Shown here: positions 40,709 to 49,881 of the stretch, one piece after another
How the letters are laid out: the number at the start of each line of letters is the position of its first letter
Numbering within the stretch: position 1 is the stretch's first letter
Assembly (NCBI GenBank): GCA_963797265.1
Contig: CAWCOY010000005.1
Coordinates: 186,001 to 250,000, forward strand
Source: DASUPK01 sp963797265
GTDB lineage: Bacteria; Actinomycetota; Thermoleophilia; Solirubrobacterales; 70-9
Direction: 5' to 3'
DNA: 64,000 bases
The notes under the pieces: model-generated
The model's input: only the letters and a program-made list of their open reading frames with translations
Told to the model about the DNA's origin: nothing
Database searches by the model: none
Program-made: the position numbers and the translations under genes

Positions 40709-41476
40709 GTGGAAGAAACCGTTCCAAGCCCGCCGCAGGACGTGCCCGAGAAGGAGCTGGACGAGCTCTTTCACGGCCCGCTCGAGGACTTCACCCCGGC
40801 CCGCAACGAGCTGGCGAAGTCGCTGCGCTCCGACGGAAAGTCCGAGGCGGCCGACTGGGTGAAGGCGCTGAAGAAGCCGAGCACGGCCGCGTGGTTGGTG
40901 AATCAGCTGGCGGCGCGGAAGTCCAAGGACGTGGCCCGGCTGCTGAAGGTGGGGGAAGAGCTGCGCGCGGCCCAGGAGGAGATGCTCGCCGGCACCGCCG
41001 ACCGCGACAAGCTCCGCGAGGCGGCGCGAGCGGAGCAGGAGACCATCGACTCGCTGCTGGGAACCGCCGAGGCGATCGGGCGCAAGCACGGCGTGGGAGC
41101 GCAGATCATGACCCGGGTGGAGGAGACCCTCCGGGCTGCCTCGGGCGATCCGGAGGTCGCCGAGGCGATCGAGAAGGGCCGGCTGCAACGCGAGCAGCGG
41201 GCGGCGGGGATTGGGCTGGTCGGCGTCCCTGCCGCGACGCCGCCGAAGCGCGGCCGCAAGAAGGACGATCGAGAGGCGGCCGATCGCCGCAACCGCCAGC
41301 AGCAGGCGAAGCGCCGCAAGGAGGCCGAGCGCAAGCTGGCTTCGGCCGAGAAGAAGCTGGAGCGCGAGCAGGCCAAGCTGGAGCGGGCCCGCGATGCGGT
41401 CTCGGACGCCGAGCGGGCCGTCCACGACGCCGAGCTCGACGCCCACGCCGCCCGCCGGGCCCTGGACGAGACCTAG
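40709..41476 (+). CDS. Coiled-coil protein of unknown function
   Basis: 255 residues. The N-terminal half is helical with a conserved-looking ADWVKALKKPSTAAWLVNQL block. The C-terminal 90 residues are basic, then a long coiled coil (ERKLASAEKKLEREQAKLER...). No membrane segment. GTG start. Resembles hypothetical proteins common in actinobacteria in which KPS-AAWLVNQLA recurs; function unknown. It ends 17 bp before the ThDP enzyme, so they may be co-transcribed. Confidence 0.72.
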   Translation: MEETVPSPPQDVPEKELDELFHGPLEDFTPARNELAKSLRSDGKSEAADWVKALKKPSTAAWLVNQLAARKSKDVARLLKVGEELRAAQEEMLAGTADRDKLREAARAEQETIDSLLGTAEAIGRKHGVGAQIMTRVEETLRAASGDPEVAEAIEKGRLQREQRAAGIGLVGVPAATPPKRGRKKDDREAADRRNRQQQAKRRKEAERKLASAEKKLEREQAKLERARDAVSDAERAVHDAELDAHAARRALDET

Positions 41477-41493
41477 CGAGTACTCTCGCCCCG

Positions 41494-43158
41494 ATGGCGA
41501 CTGAGCAGGCCGAGGAGAGCGCCAAGGGCGCCGGCGGCGAGTCCGGCGCCGTCCACGGTGGGCGCCTGGTCGCGCAGGCGATGAAGAGCCGTGGCGCCTC
41601 GAAGCTCTTCACCCTCTCCGGCGGCCACCTCTTCTCCATCTACGACGGCTGCAAGGAGGAGGGGATCGACGTGGTCGACTTCCGCCACGAGCAGTCGGCC
41701 GCCTTCGCCGCGATCGGCTGGGCCAAGGCCACGCGCGAGCCGGGGATCTGCGCGCTCACCGCGGGTTGCGGGGTGACCAACGGCATGAGCGCGATCGCCT
41801 CCGCGCAGGCCGACGGCGTACCCCTGGTCGCGCTCGGCGGCCGCGCACCCGAGATGAGGTGGGGCAGCGGCTCGCTCCAGGAGATCGACCACCTGCCCTT
41901 CGTCAAGCCGCTGGTCAAGTCGGCGATCACGGTCAAGGACCCCGCGAAGATCGCCCGCACCACCGCCGAGGCGATCGACACCGCCGCAGAACCGCCGCTC
42001 GGCCCGACCTTCGTCGACTACCCGCTCGACGTCGTCTTCACCGAGGCGGACGCAGGCGTCCCCGACCCGCCCTCCGTGCCGGAGCGGGTCCCGGACGGGG
42101 TGGAGGAGGCGGCGAAGCTGCTCGCCGGGGCGGAGCGCCCCGCGATCATGGCCGGCACCAACCTCTACTGGGCCCGCGCCGAGAACGAGCTCCGCGAGCT
42201 CGCCGAGGCGCTCGGCATCCCGGTCTTCCTCAACGGCCTCGGCCGCGGCTGCCTGCCGCCCGACCACGAGCTCTACTTCTCACGCGCCCGCGGCTCGGCC
42301 CTCCAGGGCTGCGACGTCGCCCTGGTGATCGGCGTGCCGCTCGACTTCCGGCTCGGCTTCGGCGGCTCCTTCGGCGACGAGTCGAAGTTGATCCAGCTCG
42401 ACTTCGCGCCCTCGCGACTCGAGAAGACGCGCCAGCCCGAACTCGCCCTCGCCGGCGACATCGGCGCCGCGCTCACCGCGATTCGCGAGTCGGTCGACGC
42501 CGACCCCCACCGGACCTCGGCCTGGGTCAACCGGCTGCGGGTGATCGAGACCGACAAGCGGGCCGAGGAGCAGGAGATGCTCGACGACGAGCGCTCCCCG
42601 CTCCACCCGATGCGCGTCTACAAGGAGCTCGGTGACTTCCTCGACCGCGACGCGATCGTGGTCGGCGACGGCGGCGACTTCGTCAGCTTCGCCGGGCGGG
42701 TCTGGGAGACCTGGGAGCCCGGCACCTGGATGGACCCGGGGCCCTACGGCTGCCTGGGCGCCGGCCCGGGGCAGGCGATCGGCGCCAAGCTCGCCCACCC
42801 CGAGCGCCAGGTCTGCCTGCTGCTCGGCGATGGCGCCTTCGGCTTCTCCGGGATGGAGTTCGACACGATGGCCCGCCACAACCTGCCGGTGGTCGCGGTG
42901 ATGGGGAACAACGGGATCTGGGCGCTCGAGCACCACCCGATGAAGTTCCTCTACGGCTACTCGCTCGCCGCCGAGCTCCGCCCGGAGACCCGCTACGACG
43001 AGGTCGTCTCCGCGCTCGGTTGCCACGGCGAGCTTGTCCGGTCGCCGGACGAGCTCCGCCCGGCGCTCGACCGCGCCTTCGCCTCGGGCAAGCCCGCCCT
43101 GGTCAACGTCATCACCGACCCCGAGGTCGTCTACCCGCGTAGGGCGAACCTGGCCTAG
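41494..43158 (+). CDS. Thiamine diphosphate-dependent enzyme (acetolactate synthase/2-hydroxyacyl-CoA lyase-like)
   Basis: 554 residues with the three-domain layout of the POX/AHAS family. The PYR domain has the activating Glu in DFRHEQSAAFAAIGWA, the central domain GAERPAIMAGTNLYW, and the PP domain the ThDP motif GDGAFGFSGMEFD with MGNN about 25 residues on. A missing regulatory subunit gene and the close spacing to a hypothetical gene suggest oxalyl-CoA decarboxylase- or hydroxyacyl-CoA-lyase-like chemistry rather than valine synthesis, but this is not settled. Confidence 0.88.
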   Translation: MATEQAEESAKGAGGESGAVHGGRLVAQAMKSRGASKLFTLSGGHLFSIYDGCKEEGIDVVDFRHEQSAAFAAIGWAKATREPGICALTAGCGVTNGMSAIASAQADGVPLVALGGRAPEMRWGSGSLQEIDHLPFVKPLVKSAITVKDPAKIARTTAEAIDTAAEPPLGPTFVDYPLDVVFTEADAGVPDPPSVPERVPDGVEEAAKLLAGAERPAIMAGTNLYWARAENELRELAEALGIPVFLNGLGRGCLPPDHELYFSRARGSALQGCDVALVIGVPLDFRLGFGGSFGDESKLIQLDFAPSRLEKTRQPELALAGDIGAALTAIRESVDADPHRTSAWVNRLRVIETDKRAEEQEMLDDERSPLHPMRVYKELGDFLDRDAIVVGDGGDFVSFAGRVWETWEPGTWMDPGPYGCLGAGPGQAIGAKLAHPERQVCLLLGDGAFGFSGMEFDTMARHNLPVVAVMGNNGIWALEHHPMKFLYGYSLAAELRPETRYDEVVSALGCHGELVRSPDELRPALDRAFASGKPALVNVITDPEVVYPRRANLA

Positions 43159-43241
43159 CGATCCTCGCGCTTGGTTTGGCGGACCTCGTCTTCGGGGCAT
43201 AACCGCCACAGCAGCACGAAAGTGCGGCAGCGGAGGTGAGA

Positions 43242-44507
43242 TTGAAGAGAGGTTTGGGGCTTGGACGCCTCGGTGTCTCGTTCGCAATCGCCCTGTGCGG
43301 GGCGGTCCTCTTTGCCGGGTGCGGGGGAGGCAGCAGTGGTCCGCCCACCCTCAACTGGTTCGTGGCCATCCAGCCCGGCGGCTCGATCCAGGAGATCGCC
43401 CAGCGCTGCACCGAACAGGCGAACGGCCGCTACAAGATCGACCTCGAGCTGCTCCCCACCGACGCGGACACCCAGCGCGAGCAGCTGGTCCGACGCCTGG
43501 GCGCCGAGGACTCCTCGGTCGACCTGATCGGCATGGACATCCCCTGGACCGCGGAGTTCGCCAACGCCAACTGGCTGCGTCCCTACACCGGCGCCAGCGC
43601 GCAGCAGGTGAGCAAGGACGCCTTCGACAGCGCGGTCACGGCCGCCACCTTCGAGGGCAAGCTCTACGGGGCGCCCTTCAACTCCAACACTCAGCTGCTC
43701 TTCTACCGCAAGGACCTGTCGCCGCAGCCGCCGACGACCTGGGACCAGATGATCGACGAGGCGACGCGGCTTCACAGCACGATCCAGGTGCAGGCGAACC
43801 GCTACGAGGGGTACGTCGTCCTCTTCAACTCGCTGCTCGTCTCGTCCGGCGGCGAGATCCTCTCCGGGCCGGAGCAGGTGGCGCTGCCGCAGGGGCCGAC
43901 CGAGAACGCGCTGCGGATCCTCGGCAAGTTGGCGAACTCGCCGGCGGCCGCCCCCGACATCTCCACCTCCGACGAGGACTCCGCCCGGCTCGGCTACGAG
44001 TCGGGGGCCTCGGCGTTCATGACCAACTACACCTTCGCCTACGGCAGCGCCGGCGAGAACGCCCCCGACATCCAGAAGAAGACCGGCGTCGCCCGCTACC
44101 CCGAGGCGGTCCCCGGCATGCCCAGCCGCCCGCCGCTGGGCGGCTTCAACATCGGGGTCAGCGCCTTCTCCAACCACCCGGACCTCGACTTTGAGGCCGC
44201 CGCCTGCATCACCTCGCCGATGGGTCAGCTGCTCGCCACCAAGCTCGACGGTCTGCCGCCCTCCAACCAGACCCTCTACAGGAACCCCGTCGTGACCGAG
44301 GCCTACCCGGGCTTCGCCGACCTGGTCAAGGAGTCGCTCGATGACGCCGCCACCCGGCCGCTGACCCCCGCCTACACCGACCTCTCGCTGTCGATCCAGC
44401 GCACCCTGCATCCGCCGTCGAAGATCGACCCGAACGACGTTGGGGGGATCTATGACGAGCTCAAGTCCAACGCGGATGACGCCGTGAAGAGGGAGGGCCT
44501 GCAATGA
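43242..44507 (+). CDS. ABC transporter substrate-binding lipoprotein, sugar type
   Basis: About 421 residues. Signal peptide with lipobox VLFAGC (Cys about residue 26) anchors it outside. The rest is a family 1 extracellular solute-binding protein: LNWFVAIQPGGSIQEIAQRC, SSVDLIGMDIPWTAEFANAN, GAPFNSNTQLLFYRKDL and PPLGGFNIGVSAFS. TTG 43242 was chosen over GTG 43236 because GGAGG ends at 43236, too close to the GTG. It overlaps the permease start by 4 bp; likely carries an oligosaccharide such as trehalose or maltose. Confidence 0.92.
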   Translation: MKRGLGLGRLGVSFAIALCGAVLFAGCGGGSSGPPTLNWFVAIQPGGSIQEIAQRCTEQANGRYKIDLELLPTDADTQREQLVRRLGAEDSSVDLIGMDIPWTAEFANANWLRPYTGASAQQVSKDAFDSAVTAATFEGKLYGAPFNSNTQLLFYRKDLSPQPPTTWDQMIDEATRLHSTIQVQANRYEGYVVLFNSLLVSSGGEILSGPEQVALPQGPTENALRILGKLANSPAAAPDISTSDEDSARLGYESGASAFMTNYTFAYGSAGENAPDIQKKTGVARYPEAVPGMPSRPPLGGFNIGVSAFSNHPDLDFEAAACITSPMGQLLATKLDGLPPSNQTLYRNPVVTEAYPGFADLVKESLDDAATRPLTPAYTDLSLSIQRTLHPPSKIDPNDVGGIYDELKSNADDAVKREGLQ

Positions 44508-45427
44508 GCGACGCGACCGCCACCGCGGCCCCCCGGGTCGGCAAGGCCAGCAGCCGAACCCGTTCCGAGCGCAAGCTCGGCTGGATGCTCTGCGCCCCCG
44601 CGGTGATCGCCATGCTGCTCGTCACCGCCTACCCGATCATCTACGCGGTCGTCCTCTCCTTCCAGGACCTCGACCTCCGCTTCCCCGACGAGGGCGGCTT
44701 CGTTGGCCTCGACAACTACGGGTCGGTGCTCACCTCGAGCCTCTGGTGGACCGACCTCTTCAACACCCTGTTCATCACGGTGATCGCGGTCTCGGTCGAG
44801 CTCGTGATCGGAATGGGCATCGCCCTGGTCATGTACCGGGCGATCTTCGGGCGGGGCGTTATTCGGGCCGCGGTCCTGATCCCCTACGGGATCGTCACCG
44901 TTGTCGCCGCCTTCTCCTGGCAGTTCGCCTTCGACCCGGCGACCGGATTCGTCAACAACCTGCCGCTGATCGCCGACGACAAGGCCTGGTTCGGGGACCG
45001 CTTCAGCTCCTTCGCGGTGATCATCATGGCCGAGATCTGGAAGACGACGCCGTTCATGGCCCTGCTGCTGTTAGCGGGGCTGACGACGATCGACGACGGG
45101 CTCTACGAGGCGGCGAAGGTCGACGGCGCCAACGCCTGGCAGCGCTTCTGGCGGATCACCCTGCCGCTGATGAAGCCGGCGATCCTCGTCGCCCTCCTCT
45201 TCCGGACCCTCGACAGCTTCCGGGTCTTCGACACGATCTTCATCATGACCAGGGGGGCGCAGGACACCGAGTCGGTCTCGATCCTGGGCTACAACCAGCT
45301 GATCTCACGCCTCAACCTGGGTCTCGGGTCGGCGGTCTCGGTGATGATCTTCGTCTGCGTGCTGGCGATCGCCTTCCTGTTCATCCGCGGGTTCGGCGCC
45401 CGGACGCAGGAAGGGAGGGTGGGCTGA
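44504..45427 (+). CDS. ABC sugar permease, MalF/UgpA type
   Basis: 307 residues with six membrane spans. EAAKVDGANAWQRFWRITLP is the EAA loop that contacts the ATPase. The first span (CAPAVIAMLLVTAYPIIYAV) and SFQDLDLRF match the family. It forms a heterodimer with the next permease. Both junctions are overlapping (ATGA before, TGATG after). Confidence 0.94.
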   Translation: MSDATATAAPRVGKASSRTRSERKLGWMLCAPAVIAMLLVTAYPIIYAVVLSFQDLDLRFPDEGGFVGLDNYGSVLTSSLWWTDLFNTLFITVIAVSVELVIGMGIALVMYRAIFGRGVIRAAVLIPYGIVTVVAAFSWQFAFDPATGFVNNLPLIADDKAWFGDRFSSFAVIIMAEIWKTTPFMALLLLAGLTTIDDGLYEAAKVDGANAWQRFWRITLPLMKPAILVALLFRTLDSFRVFDTIFIMTRGAQDTESVSILGYNQLISRLNLGLGSAVSVMIFVCVLAIAFLFIRGFGARTQEGRVG

Positions 45428-46269
45428 TGCAGCGCGGCAGCCGCGAGTATGGGCTGTGGGCGATCGGAGAGCTCCTCATCCTCGCCTTCGCGCTGATTCC
45501 GCTGCTCTGGATCATCTCTCTGTCGCTGAAGACGCCGGAAACGGTCGCCGACCAGAGCTTCATCCCCCACGATTGGTCGCTCCAGAACTACAAGGACCTG
45601 TTCGAGGGCGGGATCAGCGACAGCCCCTTCATCAAGCCGCTGATCAATTCGCTGGGGATCGCCCTGATCACCACCGTGATCTCGATCACCCTCGCCGCCT
45701 TCGCCGCCTACGCGATTGCCCGGCTCGACTTCCCGGGCAAGACCCTGATCCTCGCCGGCGCCCTGGCGATTGCGATCTTCCCGCAGATCTCGACCGTCGG
45801 TCCCCTGTTCGACATGTGGCGGGCGCTCGGGCTCTACGACACCTGGCCGGGGCTGATCATCCCCTACCTCACCTTCTCGCTGCCGCTGGCGATCTACGTG
45901 CTCGTCGCCTTCTTCCGCGAGATCCCCTGGGACCTCGATCAGGCGGCGCAGGTGGACGGGGCAACCCCGTTCCAGGCCTTCACCAAGGTGATCGTGCCGC
46001 TGGCCGCGCCAGGCGTCTTCACCGCCGCGATCCTCGTCTTCATCTTCGCCTGGAACGACTTCCTGTTCGCGATCTCGCTGACCTCATCCGACGCCTCGCG
46101 GACCGTGCCCGCCGCCCTCGCCTTCTTCACCGGCTCCTCCCAGTTCACCGAGCCGACCGGCAACATCGCCGCCGCGGCGGTGATCGTCACCGTGCCGATC
46201 ATCATCTTCGTACTGTTTTTCCAGCGCCGGATCGTCTCCGGCCTCACCTCCGGCGCCGTCAAGGGATAG
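45427..46269 (+). CDS. ABC sugar permease, MalG/UgpE type
   Basis: 280 residues, six spans. LWIISLSLKTPETVADQSF is the MalG-type N-terminus and QAAQVDGATPFQAFTKVIVP the EAA loop; FIFAWNDFLFAISLT is the typical late span. ATG 45427 shares its A with the previous stop. Confidence 0.94.
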   Translation: MQRGSREYGLWAIGELLILAFALIPLLWIISLSLKTPETVADQSFIPHDWSLQNYKDLFEGGISDSPFIKPLINSLGIALITTVISITLAAFAAYAIARLDFPGKTLILAGALAIAIFPQISTVGPLFDMWRALGLYDTWPGLIIPYLTFSLPLAIYVLVAFFREIPWDLDQAAQVDGATPFQAFTKVIVPLAAPGVFTAAILVFIFAWNDFLFAISLTSSDASRTVPAALAFFTGSSQFTEPTGNIAAAAVIVTVPIIIFVLFFQRRIVSGLTSGAVKG

Positions 46270-46277
46270 GAGAGGAA

Positions 46278-47528
46278 ATGTCCGAAATCGTTCTCGACCA
46301 AGTCACCAAACGGTTCCCCGACGGGACCGAGGCGGTGAAGCAGATGAGCCTCGACATCCCCGACGGAGAGTTCGTGATCCTCGTCGGCCCATCCGGCTCA
46401 GGGAAGTCGACCGCGCTGCGGATGATCGCCGGGCTCGAGGACATCACCGAGGGGGAGCTGAAGATCGATGACCGGGTCGTCAACGACCTGGCCCCGAAGG
46501 ACCGTGACGTCGCAATGGTCTTCCAGAACTACGCGCTCTACCCGCACCTGACGGTGCGCGAGAACATGGCCTTCCCGCTGAAGCTGGCCGACGTCCCCAA
46601 GGAGGAGATGGAGCGCAAGGTCAGCGAGGCGGCGGAGACCCTCGATCTCACCGAGTACCTGGATCGCCGCCCGGCGAACCTCTCAGGCGGCCAGCGCCAG
46701 CGGGTCGCGATGGGCCGGGCGATCGTCCGCGATCCGAAGGCCTACCTGATGGACGAGCCGCTCTCCAACCTCGACGCGAAGCTCAGGGTGCAGACGCGGA
46801 CCGAGCTCGCCCGGCTCCAGCAGCGGCTCGGGACCACCACCGTCTACGTCACCCATGACCAGACCGAGGCGATGACCCTCGGGGACCGGGTCGCGGTGAT
46901 GAGGGCCGGCGCCCTGCAGCAGGTCGGCAAGCCGACCGAGCTCTACGCCCACCCGGTGAACCTGTTCGTCGCCGGCTTCATCGGCTCGCCGGCGATGAAC
47001 TTCGTCCCGGGGGCGCTCAGCGGAGACAAAGTGAAGACCCCGTTCGGGGAGCTGCCGGTGCCAGAGGCCGCGAAGGCAGCGGCTGCCGGCGGCGAGCGCG
47101 AGGTGATCGTCGGGATCCGGCCCGAGAACCTCGAGGACGCGAGGGTGGTGGAGACTGAGGCGAGGAACCATGGCGCCACCTTCAAGGCGAAGCTCGACCT
47201 GGTCGAGCCCCTCGGCGCCGAGTACTACGCCTACTTCCACCTCGAGGGGACGAGGGTCGAGTCCGAACACCTCAACGAGCTCGCGGTCGACGCGGGACTC
47301 ACCGAGGTCCCGAGCGCCCAGGCGGGCGAGGCCTCGCTGGTCGCCCGTCTCAACGAGATGAGCGAGATCCGGGAGGGCGACGAGATCGAGCTCTGGCTGG
47401 ACACTCGCCGCCTCCAGCTCTTCGACCCCGCCAGCGGCGAGACCCTGCTGGGCGCCCCGTCCGGGAACGGCGCGGCCGCGAGCGCCGCCAAGGCGGCGGA
47501 GAAGCCTGTCGCGGGACAGGCCGGCTGA
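46278..47528 (+). CDS. ABC transporter ATPase, MalK/UgpC/MsmK type
   Basis: 416 residues. Walker A GPSGSGKST near 37, Q-loop FQNYALYPHLTVREN, signature NLSGGQRQRVAMGRA, Walker B YLMDEPLSNLD and switch His VYVTHDQTEAMTLGD. The C-terminal 170 residues are a TOBE/regulatory domain (IVGIRPENLED), longer than usual and ending in an Ala-rich tail. AGGAGAGGAA is the ribosome site. Such ATPases can serve several sugar importers. Confidence 0.95.
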   Translation: MSEIVLDQVTKRFPDGTEAVKQMSLDIPDGEFVILVGPSGSGKSTALRMIAGLEDITEGELKIDDRVVNDLAPKDRDVAMVFQNYALYPHLTVRENMAFPLKLADVPKEEMERKVSEAAETLDLTEYLDRRPANLSGGQRQRVAMGRAIVRDPKAYLMDEPLSNLDAKLRVQTRTELARLQQRLGTTTVYVTHDQTEAMTLGDRVAVMRAGALQQVGKPTELYAHPVNLFVAGFIGSPAMNFVPGALSGDKVKTPFGELPVPEAAKAAAAGGEREVIVGIRPENLEDARVVETEARNHGATFKAKLDLVEPLGAEYYAYFHLEGTRVESEHLNELAVDAGLTEVPSAQAGEASLVARLNEMSEIREGDEIELWLDTRRLQLFDPASGETLLGAPSGNGAAASAAKAAEKPVAGQAG

Positions 47529-47581
47529 AGGAGCTGGGCGACGAAGCCCTGGGGCCGGGATACGATGAGCCCAGGATTGCC

Positions 47582-48928
47582 CTGAGCTCCCCCCAGACCC
47601 GGTACGCCAAGTCAGGCGACGCCTCGATCGCCTACCAGGTCGTCGGCGATGGGCCGACCGACCTGGTGCTCGTCCTCGGCTTCAGCACCCACCTCGAGCT
47701 CCAGTGGGAGTCCCCTCCGATGGCTCACTTCTTCGAGCGGCTGAGCTCGTTCTCGCGCCTGATCCTCTTCGACAAGCGCGGGAACGGGCTCTCCGACCCC
47801 GTTGCCGAGGTGCCGACTCTCGAGCAGCGGGTCGACGACGTCCGTGCGGTGATGGACGCCGCCGGGTCCGAGAGCGCGGCCCTTTTCGGGATCTCCGAGG
47901 GCGGTCCGATGAGCGTGCTGTTCGCGGCCACTCACCCCGAACGGGCGTCCGCGCTGGTGCTCCACGGCGCCATGGGGCGGACCACCGAGGCACCCGACTA
48001 CCCCTGGGCATCCTCCGCGGAGGCGCTTCGCGAGTCCGCCGCCGAGTTCATCGCCCCCTACTGGGGGCAAGACGCGGAGGGGATGGTCGAGCTCTTTGCC
48101 CCGAGCTTCGCGGGCAATACCGAGGCCCTCGAGTTCACCGCCCGTATGGAGCGCTCCTCCGCGAGCCCGGCGATGGTCCAGCAGATCTTCGAGATGTTCC
48201 TCGACATCGATGTGCGAGAGATCCTGCCCACGATCCAGGTGCCGACGCTGGTCATCCACCGGCACGGCGACCGGGTCGTCTATCGACGGGCCGGCGAGGA
48301 GCTCGCGGAGCAGATCCCGGGGGCCCGCTACGTCGAGCTGCCCGGGATCGACCATCTGCCCTGGGCGGGCGACTCCGACGCAGTGGTCGGGGAGATCGAG
48401 GAGTTCTTGACCGGCGCCCGCTCGGTGGTCGAGCCCGATCGCGTGCTCGCCACGGTGATGTTCACGGACATCGTCGGCTCCACAGAGCGAGCCGCCGAGC
48501 TGGGGGATGCGCGCTGGCGCGAGCTGCTCGCGGCGCATCAGGCCGCGGTGCGGCGAGAGCTGGAACGGTTCAGGGGACGCGAGGTGAAGACGCTGGGCGA
48601 CGGCTCTCTGGCCACCTTCGACGGCCCGGCGCGGGCGATCCAATGCGGGGTCGCGATTGCGGAGAGCGCACGCGCCAGCGGCCTGGAGGTGCGCATCGGG
48701 CTCCACTGCGGCGAGGTGGAGGTCATGGACGAGGACGTCGGCGGGATCGCGGTCCACATCGCGGCTCGGGTCGGATCCCTGGCGGGGCCGGGGGATGTGC
48801 TCGTCACCAGCACGGTCAAGGATCTCGTCGCGGGCTCGGGGATTGGGTTCGCGGACCGCGGCGCAGAGCAGCTCAAGGGCATTCCGGATGAGTGGCGGCT
48901 GTTCGCGGCAGAACCTGACGCCGCTTAG
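47582..48928 (+). CDS. Alpha/beta hydrolase fused to class III cyclase domain
   Basis: About 448 residues. The N-terminal hydrolase has strand TRYAKSGDASIAYQVVGDGP, the Ser elbow ALFGISEGGPMSVL and a His near GIDHLPWAGD. The C-terminal cyclase domain (about 290-440) has VMFTDIVGSTERAAELGD, VKTLGDGSLATFDGP (Lys kept) and GIAVHIAARVG, where His replaces the usual Asn. The start is unresolved: hydrolase sequence begins upstream of the first standard codon, GTG 47666; CTG 47582 is the best in-frame candidate. A frameshift error upstream is possible. Confidence 0.82.
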   Translation: MSSPQTRYAKSGDASIAYQVVGDGPTDLVLVLGFSTHLELQWESPPMAHFFERLSSFSRLILFDKRGNGLSDPVAEVPTLEQRVDDVRAVMDAAGSESAALFGISEGGPMSVLFAATHPERASALVLHGAMGRTTEAPDYPWASSAEALRESAAEFIAPYWGQDAEGMVELFAPSFAGNTEALEFTARMERSSASPAMVQQIFEMFLDIDVREILPTIQVPTLVIHRHGDRVVYRRAGEELAEQIPGARYVELPGIDHLPWAGDSDAVVGEIEEFLTGARSVVEPDRVLATVMFTDIVGSTERAAELGDARWRELLAAHQAAVRRELERFRGREVKTLGDGSLATFDGPARAIQCGVAIAESARASGLEVRIGLHCGEVEVMDEDVGGIAVHIAARVGSLAGPGDVLVTSTVKDLVAGSGIGFADRGAEQLKGIPDEWRLFAAEPDAA

Positions 48929-48962
48929 GCTCGCGCTTCGCCCGGGGCGCTAGCGTGCCCGC

Positions 48963-49376
48963 GTGGGCCGGCTCGCCGACTTCTTCAGCAAGCGCTCCCT
49001 CGACGACCGGCTGCTGGCTGGTGAGCTCTCTCCCGACACGGGCGAGGGCCGGAAGAGGGCCAAACGGCTGGTGAGCCGCCGGCACAGGGCACACAGTGCC
49101 AAGGCGCTCAGAGAGCTCGTCACGGAGAGCACGCGGAGGTCACCGTCGCTTCTCAACGCGAACCTGCCGATCCAGGCGCGCGCGGTCTGGGAGAACGCCG
49201 AGCTGATCCTGGCACTGGCCGAGGAGCTGGAGGACTCGCCCGCAGTGGATCCCCGGGGCGTGATCCTCACCGATCGGTTGCTTACGGATGGCGCCTCACC
49301 GGCCTACGCGCCGGAGGATCACGGGGCGCTCGCCAGAGCCGTCGAGCGGGCCCGCGCGGCGCTGAGGGCCGACTGA
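48963..49376 (+). CDS. Conserved hypothetical protein, 137 aa
   Basis: Soluble and helical with a basic N-terminal half (GRLADFFSKRSLDDRLLAGE, RRHRAHSAKALRELV) and a C-terminal acidic part. GTG start. No family recognised. 35 bp after the cyclase fusion. Confidence 0.6.
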   Translation: MGRLADFFSKRSLDDRLLAGELSPDTGEGRKRAKRLVSRRHRAHSAKALRELVTESTRRSPSLLNANLPIQARAVWENAELILALAEELEDSPAVDPRGVILTDRLLTDGASPAYAPEDHGALARAVERARAALRAD

Positions 49377-49518
49377 CCGAAGTACGACGGCGGGGTCCCC
49401 GGAGCTGCGCGCTCGTCGGCGCCGGGGCCTGGGGGTACTCTGGTAGAGAGCATTCGCCCGGCGGCTCTTCCCTCTTCCCTCGTGCGAACCAGCCAAGAGG
49501 GTCGGAAGGTGGAGCTAG

Positions 49519-49881
49519 ATGCCCGAGACGACGATTGAGCCCGTGGCCGATTGGACGTGCGCCCGCTGCGAGGTGACCGTGACCTGGATGCCCGATGCCG
49601 AGCGGCCCGAGCTACCTGGGACGTGGATCAAGGAAGACGGCGAGCTCTACTGCCTGGCCTGCCGGCGCGAGCGGGCGGGGGAGGCCGCGCTGGTCGACAT
49701 GGACGATGCCTCGGCGGAGAACCGGAGGAAGGTCGGGACGCGCGCCCGGATCGAGTTCGAGATGAAGCGTCGTCCCGAGCGCGAGGACACTCGGATCGCG
49801 AAGTCGTGCCACACCTCCGTGAAGGCGGTCAAGCAGGCGCGGGTGCGCCTCGGGCTGCAGTCGCGGCGCCCCGCCGCCTGA
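49519..49881 (+). CDS. Zinc-ribbon/HTH protein, paralog A
   Basis: 120 residues: a zinc ribbon (WTCARCEVTV ... YCLACRRERAGE, CxxC pairs) and a basic C-terminal HTH (ARIEFEMKRRPEREDTRIAK then HTSVKAVKQARVRLGLQ). Such a protein may bind DNA or regulate transcription. It has a paralog at 50857-51219 of the same length. Its 3' end overlaps the convergent membrane gene by 53 bp. Ribosome site GGAAGGTGGAG. Confidence 0.75.
   Translation: MPETTIEPVADWTCARCEVTVTWMPDAERPELPGTWIKEDGELYCLACRRERAGEAALVDMDDASAENRRKVGTRARIEFEMKRRPEREDTRIAKSCHTSVKAVKQARVRLGLQSRRPAA

Noticed and set aside
43242..47528. Assigning the ABC importer to a specific sugar
   Set aside because: Family match supports carbohydrate uptake, but no binding-site residue or neighbouring hydrolase identifies the sugar.
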